Positions 1-6,870 are shown, numbered from the stretch's first letter. The stretch is 33,343 nucleotides of DNA from an uncultured bacterium (GCA_902779645.1 CACZCH010000014.1:1-33343); one strand, 5' to 3'. The notes: generated by a model from the letters alone, not told the origin. Program-made: numbers and translations.

Positions 1-37
1 ATGAGCGAATGTAGTGCAGGTCGGTAGTTTCTTTCTC

Positions 38-69
38 GTACTCTTTCTTTGATACCAAAGAAAGAGTAC
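38..69. repeat. 13-bp perfect palindrome (stem-loop)
   Basis: GTACTCTTTCTTT at 38-50 and its exact reverse complement at 57-69 enclose a six-base loop. The arms are pyrimidine/purine-biased and lack a T-run directly after them on either strand, so this looks more like a dispersed intergenic palindrome than a plain terminator. It could still stop transcripts running leftward from the gene at 159-821. Confidence 0.6.
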
Positions 70-140
70 ATACAAAAATATATAAATAAATATTTGTATT
101 AAATTATCATTTTTAATTTAATGCATCAAAATACATATTT

Positions 141-158
141 TGGTGCATAATTGCACCA
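141..158 (-). terminator. hairpin directly after the coiled-coil gene, weak terminator
   Basis: TGGTGCA at 141-147 pairs with TGCACCA at 152-158 around a four-base loop, immediately after the stop codon of the 159-821 gene. The tail on the minus strand (AAAATATG) is not a U-run, so terminator function is doubtful. A second overlapping hairpin, CAAAATA/TATTTTG, lies at 127-142. Confidence 0.35.
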
Positions 159-821
159 CTATTTGCCCTTGCGGAAACGTGCCCAAAAACTTTTTGATTC
201 TTTACTTTCGAGTTGTTCAATTCGTTTAGAAAGTTCTTTATTATGTTCTAAAAGCTCTTTTACCTGCTGAGCCAAAATCTCGTTATCACGTTTGTAACCG
301 CCTGCTTCTATAAGCTTTTCGGTTAAGTTAGAATTTGTGATATCGTCACTGATTTTTTTAGCAACGGCTTCGGCAAGCATTTGGAGTGTTTGGCTTGAAA
401 CATCAAGAGTAAAGCTTTTACCTTGAACTTGCGGAGTTTGTTGAGCTTCTGTTTCGAGTGTTTGTTTAGCATCTTGAACGGCTAAATTGTTTGCAACTTC
501 TTCCAATCTGCCTTCTATTTCTTCGCCTTTTTCATCAAGAATAACAGGTTGAACCGGTTTTGGAGGTTCTTCATATTTTTCTACACGAGCCTCTATTTTT
601 GCAAGTTTTGTAATAATTTGCTCATCAGTAAATCCCTGAGCCTTTAAAGAAATCCCGCGTTTAATTTTTTCTAAAGCGAGTTCATCATAAAATTCAAGAC
701 CATCTTCGTCTTCATATATTGATTCAATTTTCCAATCTTCCAAAAACAAATCCAAAGAATGTTTATCTATATAATAATTTTCGGTATTTAAACTTTTTAA
801 AATAGATTCCCTGTTAAACAT
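159..821 (-). CDS. hypothetical protein, MerR-like N-terminus plus C-terminal coiled coil
   Basis: A 220-residue soluble protein of unknown function. Residues about 10-70 (YYIDKHSLDLFLEDW, then FYDELALEKIKRGISLKAQG, then FTDEQIITKL) resemble the winged-helix layout of MerR-type or plasmid-segregation DNA-binding domains. The middle (about 80-130) is Glu/Pro/Gln-rich and likely disordered. Residues about 180-210 form a heptad-like coiled coil, and the end is basic (FWARFRKGK). It starts 12 bases after smpB on the same strand, so the two are probably co-transcribed. The architecture suggests a DNA-binding oligomeric protein, but this is inference; I do not recognise a named family. Confidence 0.75.
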   Translation of the reverse strand: MFNRESILKSLNTENYYIDKHSLDLFLEDWKIESIYEDEDGLEFYDELALEKIKRGISLKAQGFTDEQIITKLAKIEARVEKYEEPPKPVQPVILDEKGEEIEGRLEEVANNLAVQDAKQTLETEAQQTPQVQGKSFTLDVSSQTLQMLAEAVAKKISDDITNSNLTEKLIEAGGYKRDNEILAQQVKELLEHNKELSKRIEQLESKESKSFWARFRKGK

Positions 822-833
822 ATCCGCTAATCC

Positions 834-1280
834 TTATCTTTTTACAAGCCGTTGAATATCACGTTCCTGTGATTTTTTGGCAATTGCCTCGCGCTTATCG
901 TAAATCTTTTTACCCTTTGCTAATCCGATTTCTATTTTAGCAAAACCATGCGTTAAAAACAATTCTAAAGGTACAATTGTTACACCATCTTTTTTTACTT
1001 TATCTTGGATTTTTAGTATTTCTCTTTTTTGCAGAAGTAACTTTCTCACCCTGTCAGGTTTGTGATTAAACCTATTTCCTTGTTCGTATGGTGAGATATG
1101 CATTCCGTATAAAAACATTTCATTATCTTCAATCTTTGCAAAAGAATCTTTTAGATTAACTGTACCTTTACGAATTGATTTTATTTCAGTACCCGTCAAA
1201 ACCATGCCTGCAATAAATTTGTCAAAAATCAAAAAATCGTGAAACGCTTTTCTGTTTGTAGAAACGACCTTTTTATCCAT
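834..1280 (-). CDS. smpB: SmpB, tmRNA-binding protein of trans-translation
   Basis: SmpB binds tmRNA and brings it to stalled ribosomes, so that stuck nascent chains are tagged for degradation. The sequence has the family signatures: KKVVSTNRKAFHDF at the start, GMVLTGTEIKSIRKG, the HISPYEQGNRFNHKPDRVRKLL region and the C-terminal GLAKGKKIYDKRE plus basic tail. Length (148 residues) is normal. I chose the ATG at 1280 over a TTG at 1298, because family members start at this point and a TATAAT box (1287-1292) lies between the two, six bases before the ATG. The tmRNA gene is not in this window. The coiled-coil gene follows after 12 bases. Confidence 0.95.
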   Translation of the reverse strand: MDKKVVSTNRKAFHDFLIFDKFIAGMVLTGTEIKSIRKGTVNLKDSFAKIEDNEMFLYGMHISPYEQGNRFNHKPDRVRKLLLQKREILKIQDKVKKDGVTIVPLELFLTHGFAKIEIGLAKGKKIYDKREAIAKKSQERDIQRLVKR

Positions 1281-1286
1281 AGATAT

Positions 1287-1317
1287 ATTATAATTCAAAT
1301 ACTTAAAATTTGTTGAA
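1287..1317 (-). promoter_or_regulatory. smpB promoter, predicted leaderless
   Basis: On the minus strand TTCAAC (1312-1317) is followed after 19 bases by a perfect TATAAT (1287-1292), then six bases and the smpB ATG. The transcription start would fall on or next to the ATG. No Shine-Dalgarno is present. The spacer is longer than the ideal 17. Confidence 0.5.
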
Positions 1318-1348
1318 GAGTTTTATTTAACAAAATCCAAACTTATAT

Positions 1349-2011
1349 TTACACTTGAATTTTCCCATCGACTTCCATTACTACAGGAATCTTACCGACT
1401 TCTCTTATTTGACGTTTAAAATCATCTATATCGACAGAGATTGCATCGAACGTATTATAATGCATAGGTATAATTGTACTTGCTCCGAGCCACTCAGATG
1501 CTTTGACAGCATGCTCTATATCCATTGTATACTTACCCCCAATCGGAAGCATAGCAATATCAGGCTGATATAATTCACCTATAACCTTCATCTCTGAATT
1601 TAAACAAGTATCCCCTGCGTGGTAAATAGTTTTGCCTTCTATCTCGAAAACAAATCCGCACGGACAGCCGGCATAACTTCCTTCAGGAGTTGAACTTGAG
1701 TGAAACGCGGGTACAAGAATGACACGTCCCCAAGAGTAATTTCTCCAAGAGCCTAATCCCATATCAATTGTTTTAGCACCTTTTTTGGCGCAATAATTTG
1801 CAAGTTCAAATACCGCAGTAATCGGCGCGCCTGTTTTGGATGAAATATCAATTGCACTTCCCAAATGATCGCCATGACCGTGAGTTACAAATATATTATA
1901 AATATTTTCAGGCTTATAATCCGGCATAAAAGCCAAAAACGGGTCAATAAGAATCTTTTTCCCGTTTGTTATTATCTCAAATGCACTATGACCTAAATAA
2001 TGTATATCCAT
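1349..2011 (-). CDS. UPF0173 metal-dependent hydrolase (metallo-beta-lactamase fold)
   Basis: A 220-residue single-domain member of the UPF0173/YtkL branch of metallo-beta-lactamase hydrolases. The strand-turn MDIHYLGHSAFEI opens the fold. The metal motif HGHGDH is at residues 44-49. Further ligand positions are supplied by FHSSS, YHAGDT (the conserved Asp) and PMHYNT near the C-terminus. The true substrate of this family is not firmly known. It begins three bases after the stop of the HxlR regulator, with AAGGAG nine bases before its ATG, so it is the second gene of a two-gene operon. The regulator may sense a compound that the hydrolase degrades, which is inference from pairing only. Confidence 0.9.
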   Translation of the reverse strand: MDIHYLGHSAFEIITNGKKILIDPFLAFMPDYKPENIYNIFVTHGHGDHLGSAIDISSKTGAPITAVFELANYCAKKGAKTIDMGLGSWRNYSWGRVILVPAFHSSSTPEGSYAGCPCGFVFEIEGKTIYHAGDTCLNSEMKVIGELYQPDIAMLPIGGKYTMDIEHAVKASEWLGASTIIPMHYNTFDAISVDIDDFKRQIREVGKIPVVMEVDGKIQV

Positions 2012-2014
2012 AAT

Positions 2015-2362
2015 TTAATTCTCCTTATTATATTTATCCATAAGTTTTCTTAACCTTCTATACTCTTTGCCCCATTTTTGCATAGATTCTATTACGGGTT
2101 TTAAAGTATAGCCGATATCCGAAAGGTAGTATTCGACTCTGTTAACTTCTCTTTCATCAACTTCTCTTATGATAAGCCCATCTTCTTCCATTTCTTTTAA
2201 ACAGGCAGTGAGAACTTTTGCAGTACAACCCAGTGATTTTTTAAGCTCACAAAACCTCATCTCTTTTTTTAAGAGATTTTTAATAATAAGCATTTTCCAT
2301 TTTGCTCCCACCAGCTGTAAAACAACCGCAACCGGATTTGATGAAAGGTCTTTGTAGTCCAT
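2015..2362 (-). CDS. HxlR-family winged-helix transcriptional regulator
   Basis: A 115-residue HxlR-type regulator. The core matches the family: VGAKWKMLIIKNLL (helix 1), RFCELKKSLG, then the recognition part KVLTACLKEMEEDGLIIREV, and the wing VEYYLSDIGYTLKPV. These dimeric proteins often respond to reactive electrophiles, aldehydes or disulfide stress through cysteines. Here the usual N-terminal Cys-Pro is replaced by Asn-Pro, but Cys residues occur near the recognition helix (SLGCTAKVLTACL). It heads an operon with the UPF0173 hydrolase. Its ATG is six bases from a perfect -10 box, with no Shine-Dalgarno, so the mRNA is probably leaderless. Confidence 0.9.
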   Translation of the reverse strand: MDYKDLSSNPVAVVLQLVGAKWKMLIIKNLLKKEMRFCELKKSLGCTAKVLTACLKEMEEDGLIIREVDEREVNRVEYYLSDIGYTLKPVIESMQKWGKEYRRLRKLMDKYNKEN

Positions 2363-2368
2363 AAGGTT

Positions 2369-2397
2369 ATTATACCATTATTTGGGTGTTGTGTGAA
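2369..2397 (-). promoter_or_regulatory. HxlR-operon promoter, predicted leaderless
   Basis: TTCACA (2392-2397), exactly 17 bases, then TATAAT (2369-2374), with an extended -10 TGG just upstream. Six bases separate the -10 box from the ATG at 2362. This is the best sigma-70 match in the window, and it places the RNA start at the start codon. Confidence 0.7.
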
Positions 2398-2473
2398 GAA
2401 GAAGAAAAATTAAAAGAGTAATATTTTAATATTCATTTTTGTGCGATACACCGCACCTATTTTACTCAAATGT

Positions 2474-2515
2474 TTGACAACACAGATTGACAAACATACT
2501 AAAATAGTAAATAAT
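2474..2515 (+). promoter_or_regulatory. strong promoter for a putative antisense RNA
   Basis: A perfect TTGACA at 2487-2492 is followed after exactly 17 bases by AATAAT (2510-2515), five of six matches to the -10 consensus. A second perfect TTGACA sits at 2474-2479. Transcription would begin near 2522 and run into the DNA opposite the small peptide gene at 2557-2631. No convincing plus-strand gene follows before the TPR gene, which has its own promoter. Confidence 0.5.
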
Positions 2516-2521
2516 ATAAGT

Positions 2522-2622
2522 GCAGGGTGGCACTTGCTTAAGGTGCCGTTAAACCCCTACAATTGGATTAATTTAAATGCTACTATGAATAGCGTCGCTA
2601 CGATTAGTAGCATTATTATTTT
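2522..2622 (+). ncRNA. putative antisense antitoxin RNA
   Basis: Inferred RNA starting just after the promoter at 2487-2515. Its 5' end can form hairpins GGCAC/GTGCC (2529-2533 with 2543-2547) or AAGTGC/GCACTT (2518-2523 with 2530-2535), which exclude each other. It ends with a perfect 9-bp stem AATGCTACT (2576-2584) and AGTAGCATT (2606-2614), followed by ATTATTTTCT, a plausible terminator. The RNA would be about 100 bases long, and fully complementary to most of the peptide gene on the other strand. The boundaries are guesses from promoter and hairpin. Confidence 0.35.
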
Positions 2623-2631
2623 CTCAATCAT
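2557..2631 (-). CDS. 24-residue hydrophobic membrane peptide, candidate type I toxin
   Basis: The reading frame starts at ATG 2631 and stops at TAG 2557-2559. A perfect Shine-Dalgarno AAAGGAGG (2637-2644) lies five bases before the ATG, the best ribosome site in the window. The peptide begins MIEKIIMLLIVATLF and ends FKLIQL: one short membrane-spanning segment (about residues 5-19) with only Glu3, Lys4 and Lys20 charged. Size and build match small type I toxins of the TisB/Ibs/Fst kind, though there is no clear sequence similarity to any I know. An 11-bp inverted repeat pairs the 5' leader with the end of the reading frame, and a consensus promoter on the opposite strand would make an antisense RNA. 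It could instead be a harmless small membrane subunit. Confidence 0.55.
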   Translation of the reverse strand: MIEKIIMLLIVATLFIVAFKLIQL

Positions 2632-2667
2632 AGCTACCTCCTTTCATCAGTTTTAGTCCAATTGTAG
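2557..2667. repeat. 11-bp inverted repeat bracketing the small peptide gene
   Basis: CTACAATTGGA at 2557-2567 and its exact reverse complement TCCAATTGTAG at 2657-2667 are 100 bases apart. They lie at the 3' end of the peptide reading frame and in its 5' leader, so the mRNA can fold back on itself with the Shine-Dalgarno and the gene in the loop. Confidence 0.7.
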
Positions 2668-2716
2668 ATTGTAGCTGACGAAGTAAGTAGTGGTTTTCAC
2701 TTAACCATGCAATGTT

Positions 2717-2745
2717 ATTTTACAATATATTTTCCACTTTGTACA
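2717..2745 (-). promoter_or_regulatory. candidate promoter of the small peptide mRNA
   Basis: TGTACA (2740-2745), 17 bases, then TAAAAT (2717-2722) on the minus strand. The predicted start near 2710 gives a leader of about 80 bases that includes one arm of the foldback repeat. Confidence 0.4.
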
Positions 2746-2775
2746 GAAACAGAACTTCGTTATAAATTAATTTAG

Positions 2776-2804
2776 TTTACTTAAACAACTCACCCTGCTA
2801 TAAT
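2776..2804 (+). promoter_or_regulatory. promoter of the TPR-recN operon, predicted leaderless
   Basis: TTTACT (2776-2781), 17 bases, then TATAAT (2799-2804) with an extended -10 TGC. Six bases (CAGACT) separate it from the ATG at 2811, and no Shine-Dalgarno is present. Confidence 0.65.
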
Positions 2805-2810
2805 CAGACT

Positions 2811-4004
2811 ATGGAGAATGATTTTCAGACACTGCAAGCTTTGTTAAAAGAGGACCCTTCAAATTTTCAGGCAAGAAGAGAGCTTTCTATCCTGCTGGTA
2901 AACAACGGATTTAATGAAGAAGCTGAAGGAAATTTAGAGTATCTTTGCAAATATTTTCCAGAAGATGCAGAACTCCATTACAATCTCGGGATTGTTTACG
3001 AAAAGCTAAAAAAATTTGATAAAGCTAAAGATGCATACGAAAAAGCCCTGTCAATTTCGCCTCAAGAAGATTTTTATTATAATTTAGGCGAGGTTCTTGT
3101 CGATTTAAAACAATGGGATGATGCAGAAAGGTGCTTTAAAGAAGTATTAAAAACAGACCCGAATGATTCAAATTGCTATTTTAATCTAGGTTTATGCGAT
3201 TATAACCGCGGAGAAAAAAATAAGGCACTGGATAACTTCCAAAAAGCTGTTTCAATCAACCCGAAAGATGTTTATGCTTATTTTTACCTCGGATACATTT
3301 ATCAAAATGACGGACTCACAAACTTTGCAATAGAGAGTTACAAAAAAGTTCTTGAAGTTTCACCGGATTACAGCTGGGCATATTTTAACCTCGGCTCAAT
3401 TGCTTTTAAAAACGGAAATGATGAAGAAGCAAAAGAATACTTAAGAAAAACTATTCAATACAATCCGGCTGATATGGAAGCATATAAACTGCTTGTTAAA
3501 ATCTGTATAAAAAATAATGAAGCCGAAGAAGTCCTTGAACTTCTTTTATCAGCATTAGAAAAAGAAGAAAACGGAGACTTGTTCTATTGTCTTGCTCGGG
3601 TATACAAATTTATTGGCGATTTAGATGAATACTATAATGCACTAAAATCAGCTCTTCAAAACCCTTACACGCTTACTTTTCCGCAAGATATAGTAAAGCG
3701 TGAACTTGAATTCGCCGGAGAAAAAATCGGCAAACACGAAGAAATTAAACCCGAAAGAACCGTGGAAGAATACGAGGAAACGGAAGAGAACGAATCAGAA
3801 GAAAACGAACTCGAAGATGATTCAGAGTATAATGAAGATGAGGAAGAAGAATATGATGAGGATGAAGAATACGAAGAACATGATGATTCTGATGAATCGT
3901 ACGAATCCGACGAAGACGAATATGATTATGAAGACGATGAGTACGACAGTGACGAAGAGTACGAAGAAGATAACGACTCCGAAGCTGATTATGATGAGGG
4001 GTAA
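2811..4004 (+). CDS. tetratricopeptide-repeat protein with long acidic tail
   Basis: A 397-residue cytosolic-looking protein (no signal peptide). About eight 34-residue TPR units run from residue 17 to 286, for example DAELHYNLGIVYEKLKKFDK and DVYAYFYLGYIYQNDG, each with the small-residue and aromatic pattern of the family. TPR arrays are protein-binding scaffolds. From about residue 313 to the end, almost every residue is Glu, Asp, Tyr or Ser. This makes a disordered, strongly negative tail that could bind basic proteins, cations or mimic nucleic acid. It is the first gene of a probable operon; recN starts 52 bases later. What it binds is unknown. Confidence 0.9.
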   Translation: MENDFQTLQALLKEDPSNFQARRELSILLVNNGFNEEAEGNLEYLCKYFPEDAELHYNLGIVYEKLKKFDKAKDAYEKALSISPQEDFYYNLGEVLVDLKQWDDAERCFKEVLKTDPNDSNCYFNLGLCDYNRGEKNKALDNFQKAVSINPKDVYAYFYLGYIYQNDGLTNFAIESYKKVLEVSPDYSWAYFNLGSIAFKNGNDEEAKEYLRKTIQYNPADMEAYKLLVKICIKNNEAEEVLELLLSALEKEENGDLFYCLARVYKFIGDLDEYYNALKSALQNPYTLTFPQDIVKRELEFAGEKIGKHEEIKPERTVEEYEETEENESEENELEDDSEYNEDEEEEYDEDEEYEEHDDSDESYESDEDEYDYEDDEYDSDEEYEEDNDSEADYDEG

Positions 4005-4023
4005 ATGTATATAGGTCGTTTGA

Positions 4024-4043
4024 ACACTCAAGGAGATGAGTGT
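4024..4043 (+). promoter_or_regulatory. hairpin with a purine-rich loop in front of recN
   Basis: ACACTC (4024-4029) pairs with GAGTGT (4038-4043), and the loop AAGGAGAT carries a Shine-Dalgarno-like core. It lies 13 bases before the recN start used here. It may modulate recN translation, or may only be chance structure in the 52-base spacer. Confidence 0.3.
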
Positions 4044-4056
4044 ATTAAGGGTAAAA

Positions 4057-5715
4057 ATGTTATCAAAGATTCTTATTAAAAATTATATACTGATAGACGA
4101 GCTTGAACTTGACCTCGCTGAAGGATTAAACATCATTACAGGTGAAACAGGCGCAGGTAAAAGTATCCTGATTAACGCCATCGATATCGCATTCGGCGGG
4201 GGTAAATATGGAAATAAAGAAGTTATAAAAACAGGTAAGGAAAAGGCTCTTATTGAAATTACCATCCTGAATAAAAAACAAGACATAACTTCACTTTTTG
4301 ATGAATACGGAATTGAAAACTACGGAGAAGAAATAATCCTCTCAAGAGAAATTACTCCGACATCAAGCAGAGCAAGGGTTAACGGTTCTCTGGTTAATCA
4401 AGAGTTTATGAAAATTTTTAGAGAAATGTTTCTTGATATTCATTCTCAACATCAGACATATTCGTTCTTACAGCCAAAATACCACATAATCCTTTTGGAT
4501 TCTTATACAAAAAATACTTGCGGAGAATTGCTTGAAACATACCAAACAAATTACAACAAATACAAGCTTATGCTCGCAGAGCTTGAAGAACTCAAAAACT
4601 CTGCAAACAAGACAGAAGATCAGATAGAATTTTTAAAATTTCAAACAGAAGAGATTGAAAACGCTGAACTTAATGACATTCAAGAAGATGAAAAACTAAA
4701 CAACGAGTTTGCCGTTCTTGAAAACGTAGAAAAACTTAAAGAATTAACAGGCACTTCATATTGGTCAATTTCAGGTGATGACGGCTCAATTATTGAAGGA
4801 TTACTGCAGATTAAACAAAACATCGCTAAAGCCTCCGGTATGGATAATTCATTGGAAGAGATTGAAAGCGAACTAATAGGCGCAATTGACGCGCTCAAAG
4901 GAGTTTCATCTTTCTTGCGTGATTATTCTTCTTCGCTCGAAAACGATGAAGAGCGGATTAACACAATCCAAGAAAGATTATTCCTGCTCGATAAGCTTAA
5001 ACGAAAATACGGCGGTACACTCGAAAACGTTATCAATGAAGGCGAAAAACTCAAAAAAGAACTCGACAGCATAGAGTTCTCAACTCAAAACATTGAAGAA
5101 CTCGAGAGTAAAATAGAAGAACAACATAGCTTGCTTATAAAACAAGCAGAAAAACTCTCGGAAGAACGCAAAAAATATGCTCAAGTTCTTTCCTCTTTGA
5201 TAGTTGAAAAACTTGAAAAACTTGAACTCCCGAAAGTTAAATTTGAGATTAGTTTTGAACCCTGTGAACTTAATCAAAACGGGTGTGATAAAGTTGAATT
5301 CTTAATCTCAACAAATATATCCGAAGGGCTTAAACCGCTCGCTAAAGTTGCTTCAGGCGGTGAAATTTCAAGAGTGATGCTCGCAATAAAAACAATTTTT
5401 GCCGAAAGCGATAACATTGACACTATTATTTTTGACGAAATCGACACCGGTATATCGGGTAAAACCTCTCAATCCGTCGCAGATGAAGTCAAAGAGCTTT
5501 CAAAATTTATGCAGATTATTATGATTACCCACCAAGCAATCATAGCCTCAAAATCCGACAGGCATATCTATGTAAGAAAGACCCAAGACGACACGACAAA
5601 TGTAGATATCTCTATACTTGAAGGTGATACAAAGCTCAAAGCAATCGCAGAGCTTGCAAGCGGGGGAGTAAATGAGGAATCTATCAAATTTGCAAAAATG
5701 TTAGTAAAAGGATAA
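4057..5715 (+). CDS. recN: RecN, SMC-like DNA repair ATPase
   Basis: RecN acts early in double-strand-break repair and resembles SMC/cohesin ATPases. From this start (552 residues) it opens MLSKILIKNYILIDELELDL as in the family. Walker A GETGAGKS is at 29-36. The coiled-coil arms fill about 150-370. The ABC signature VASGGEISR is near 431 and Walker B IIFDEIDTG has D460/E461. The terminal TEMP-type H-loop region MITHQAIIASKSDRHI is present. A frame-compatible ATG at 4036 exists, but AAGGAG touches it with no spacer and the extra seven residues are not part of the family, so 4057 (AAGG six bases upstream) is preferred. It is second in a TPR-recN-permease operon. Confidence 0.95.
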   Translation: MLSKILIKNYILIDELELDLAEGLNIITGETGAGKSILINAIDIAFGGGKYGNKEVIKTGKEKALIEITILNKKQDITSLFDEYGIENYGEEIILSREITPTSSRARVNGSLVNQEFMKIFREMFLDIHSQHQTYSFLQPKYHIILLDSYTKNTCGELLETYQTNYNKYKLMLAELEELKNSANKTEDQIEFLKFQTEEIENAELNDIQEDEKLNNEFAVLENVEKLKELTGTSYWSISGDDGSIIEGLLQIKQNIAKASGMDNSLEEIESELIGAIDALKGVSSFLRDYSSSLENDEERINTIQERLFLLDKLKRKYGGTLENVINEGEKLKKELDSIEFSTQNIEELESKIEEQHSLLIKQAEKLSEERKKYAQVLSSLIVEKLEKLELPKVKFEISFEPCELNQNGCDKVEFLISTNISEGLKPLAKVASGGEISRVMLAIKTIFAESDNIDTIIFDEIDTGISGKTSQSVADEVKELSKFMQIIMITHQAIIASKSDRHIYVRKTQDDTTNVDISILEGDTKLKAIAELASGGVNEESIKFAKMLVKG

Positions 5716-5725
5716 TGTATTAATT

Positions 5726-6598
5726 ATGAATTACTATAAAAAATACACGCCATATTTGTTTTTGCTCCCTGCCGCAGCAGTGTTGATTGTGTTCTTTTTT
5801 ATACCATTTTTTCAAACTTTCGGGTTGAGTTTTTTTGATTATTCTTCAAGCATATATCATCCGACTTTCAACGGACTAGATAACTACGCTAAACTTTTTA
5901 AAGAACCGATTTTTTACAAGGTTATGTTTAACACTTTTATGTACCTTGTAATAGCAGTTCCGTTTTTGGTTACTTTCCCTCTATTTTTGGCAATACTTAT
6001 TAACCAAAAAATCAGAGGAATAACGCTATATAAAATCCTCCTCTACCTTCCTGTAATCGTTTCAATAGTAGTTGCTGCTATCGCATTCAAATGGCTCTAC
6101 GCAGGGCAGGGGATTCTTAATTACGCTCTTTCCTTAATCAACATACCCCCGATAAATTGGCTCGTTGATACGCATTGGGCGCTATTTTCAGTTGCAGTCG
6201 TAACCATTTGGAAAGGTATCGGATATTATATGATGATTTATCTTGCATCGCTAATGAGCGTTCCCCAAGAACTCTACGAAGCCTGCGATATAGATGGTGC
6301 AAACTTCATAACCAAACACCTGACCGTTACAATCCCGCATATTATGCCCACAATTGCACTAGTTTCAACAATCAGCACAATATCCGCAATGAAAGTTTTC
6401 GCTGAAATATATGTTATGACAAAAGGCGGACCTCTAAATTCAACTAAAACAATCGTTTATTATATCTATGAACGAGCATTCGAAAACCTCGATTTGGGCT
6501 ACGCATCAGCCCTCGCCGTCGTACTGCTGATTATCGTAATGATATTTTCCCTAATCAATATCCTGTGCTTTGAAAAAAATAAATATGGGGATATATAG
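5726..6598 (+). CDS. ABC transporter permease, sugar type (MalF/UgpA-like), orphan
   Basis: A 290-residue inner-membrane permease with about six transmembrane helices, beginning YLFLLPAAAVLIVFFFIPFF. The cytoplasmic EAA loop that contacts the ATPase reads YEACDIDGANFITKHLTVTIP (around residues 190-210), and KGGPLNST is the usual following motif. It belongs to the MalF/UgpA/LacF group that normally pairs with a MalG-like partner, a binding protein and an ATPase. None of these follows; downstream is a repeat-rich gene-free stretch. It starts ten bases after recN, so it is probably co-transcribed, although function is unrelated. It looks intact. The substrate cannot be told. Confidence 0.9.
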   Translation: MNYYKKYTPYLFLLPAAAVLIVFFFIPFFQTFGLSFFDYSSSIYHPTFNGLDNYAKLFKEPIFYKVMFNTFMYLVIAVPFLVTFPLFLAILINQKIRGITLYKILLYLPVIVSIVVAAIAFKWLYAGQGILNYALSLINIPPINWLVDTHWALFSVAVVTIWKGIGYYMMIYLASLMSVPQELYEACDIDGANFITKHLTVTIPHIMPTIALVSTISTISAMKVFAEIYVMTKGGPLNSTKTIVYYIYERAFENLDLGYASALAVVLLIIVMIFSLINILCFEKNKYGDI

Positions 6599-6624
6599 GA
6601 GGAAGGAATGAGGAGGGTGTTCTT

Positions 6625-6733
6625 CCTTTTGGGCAAAAGCGGATTGTTGGCAGAGTGCGAAGTTGCTTTGCGTGAGCAAAGAACGTAGGCACGTTTAATG
6701 CCAACAACCAAGCAGGAAGCGAAAACCTTTTGG
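6625..6733. repeat. palindromic element of about 100 bp flanked by 8-bp direct repeats
   Basis: A nested hairpin: TTGTTGGCA (6644-6652) pairs with TGCCAACAA (6699-6707). Inside it GTGC (6655-6658) pairs with GCAC (6689-6692), GTT (6662-6664) with AAC (6682-6684) and CTTTGC (6666-6671) with GCAAAG (6676-6681), around a GTGA loop. CCTTTTGG occurs on both sides, at 6625-6632 and 6726-6733, like a target duplication. Base composition is richer in G+C than its surroundings. It may be a MITE-like mobile palindrome or a structured RNA. It also contains an open frame of 26 codons from ATG 6608 with a Shine-Dalgarno in front. Confidence 0.55.
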
Positions 6734-6846
6734 TATTACGTCGGCGGGAAGAGAATGAGAATAACAATCACAAGACTTGATTACCCCGCCTCTTGAACAC
6801 TATCGAAGATGGTTGGTAATAAGTTTAAAATAATCAATATTTATAC

Positions 6847-6870
6847 GGCGCAGGCAAAATTGCCTGCGCC
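6847..6870 (+). terminator. strong hairpin, probable terminator of the TPR-recN-permease operon
   Basis: GGCGCAGGCAA (6847-6857) and TTGCCTGCGCC (6860-6870) form an 11-bp perfect palindrome. The following stretch TTGTGGTTTGTTTG is U-rich but interrupted. It lies 250 bases after the permease stop. Confidence 0.6.

Noticed and set aside
2441-2656. 71-codon plus-strand frame across the toxin-antitoxin candidate
   Set aside because: No ribosome site, mixed composition, and it is the complement of the much better supported small peptide gene and its hairpins.
3700-4031. Met/Lys-rich and Val/Phe/Ile-rich frames on both strands
   Set aside because: They are shadows of the Asp/Glu-coding repeats (GAN codons) of the acidic TPR tail.
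4005-4079. 24-codon frame overlapping the recN start
   Set aside because: A ribosome-like AGGGG precedes its ATG, but it overlaps recN out of frame and the peptide is unremarkable. A leader peptide is possible but unsupported.
6499-6767. Overlapping minus-strand frames opposite the end of the permease gene
   Set aside because: They read through the nested palindrome and the antisense of a clear membrane-protein gene; no ribosome site.
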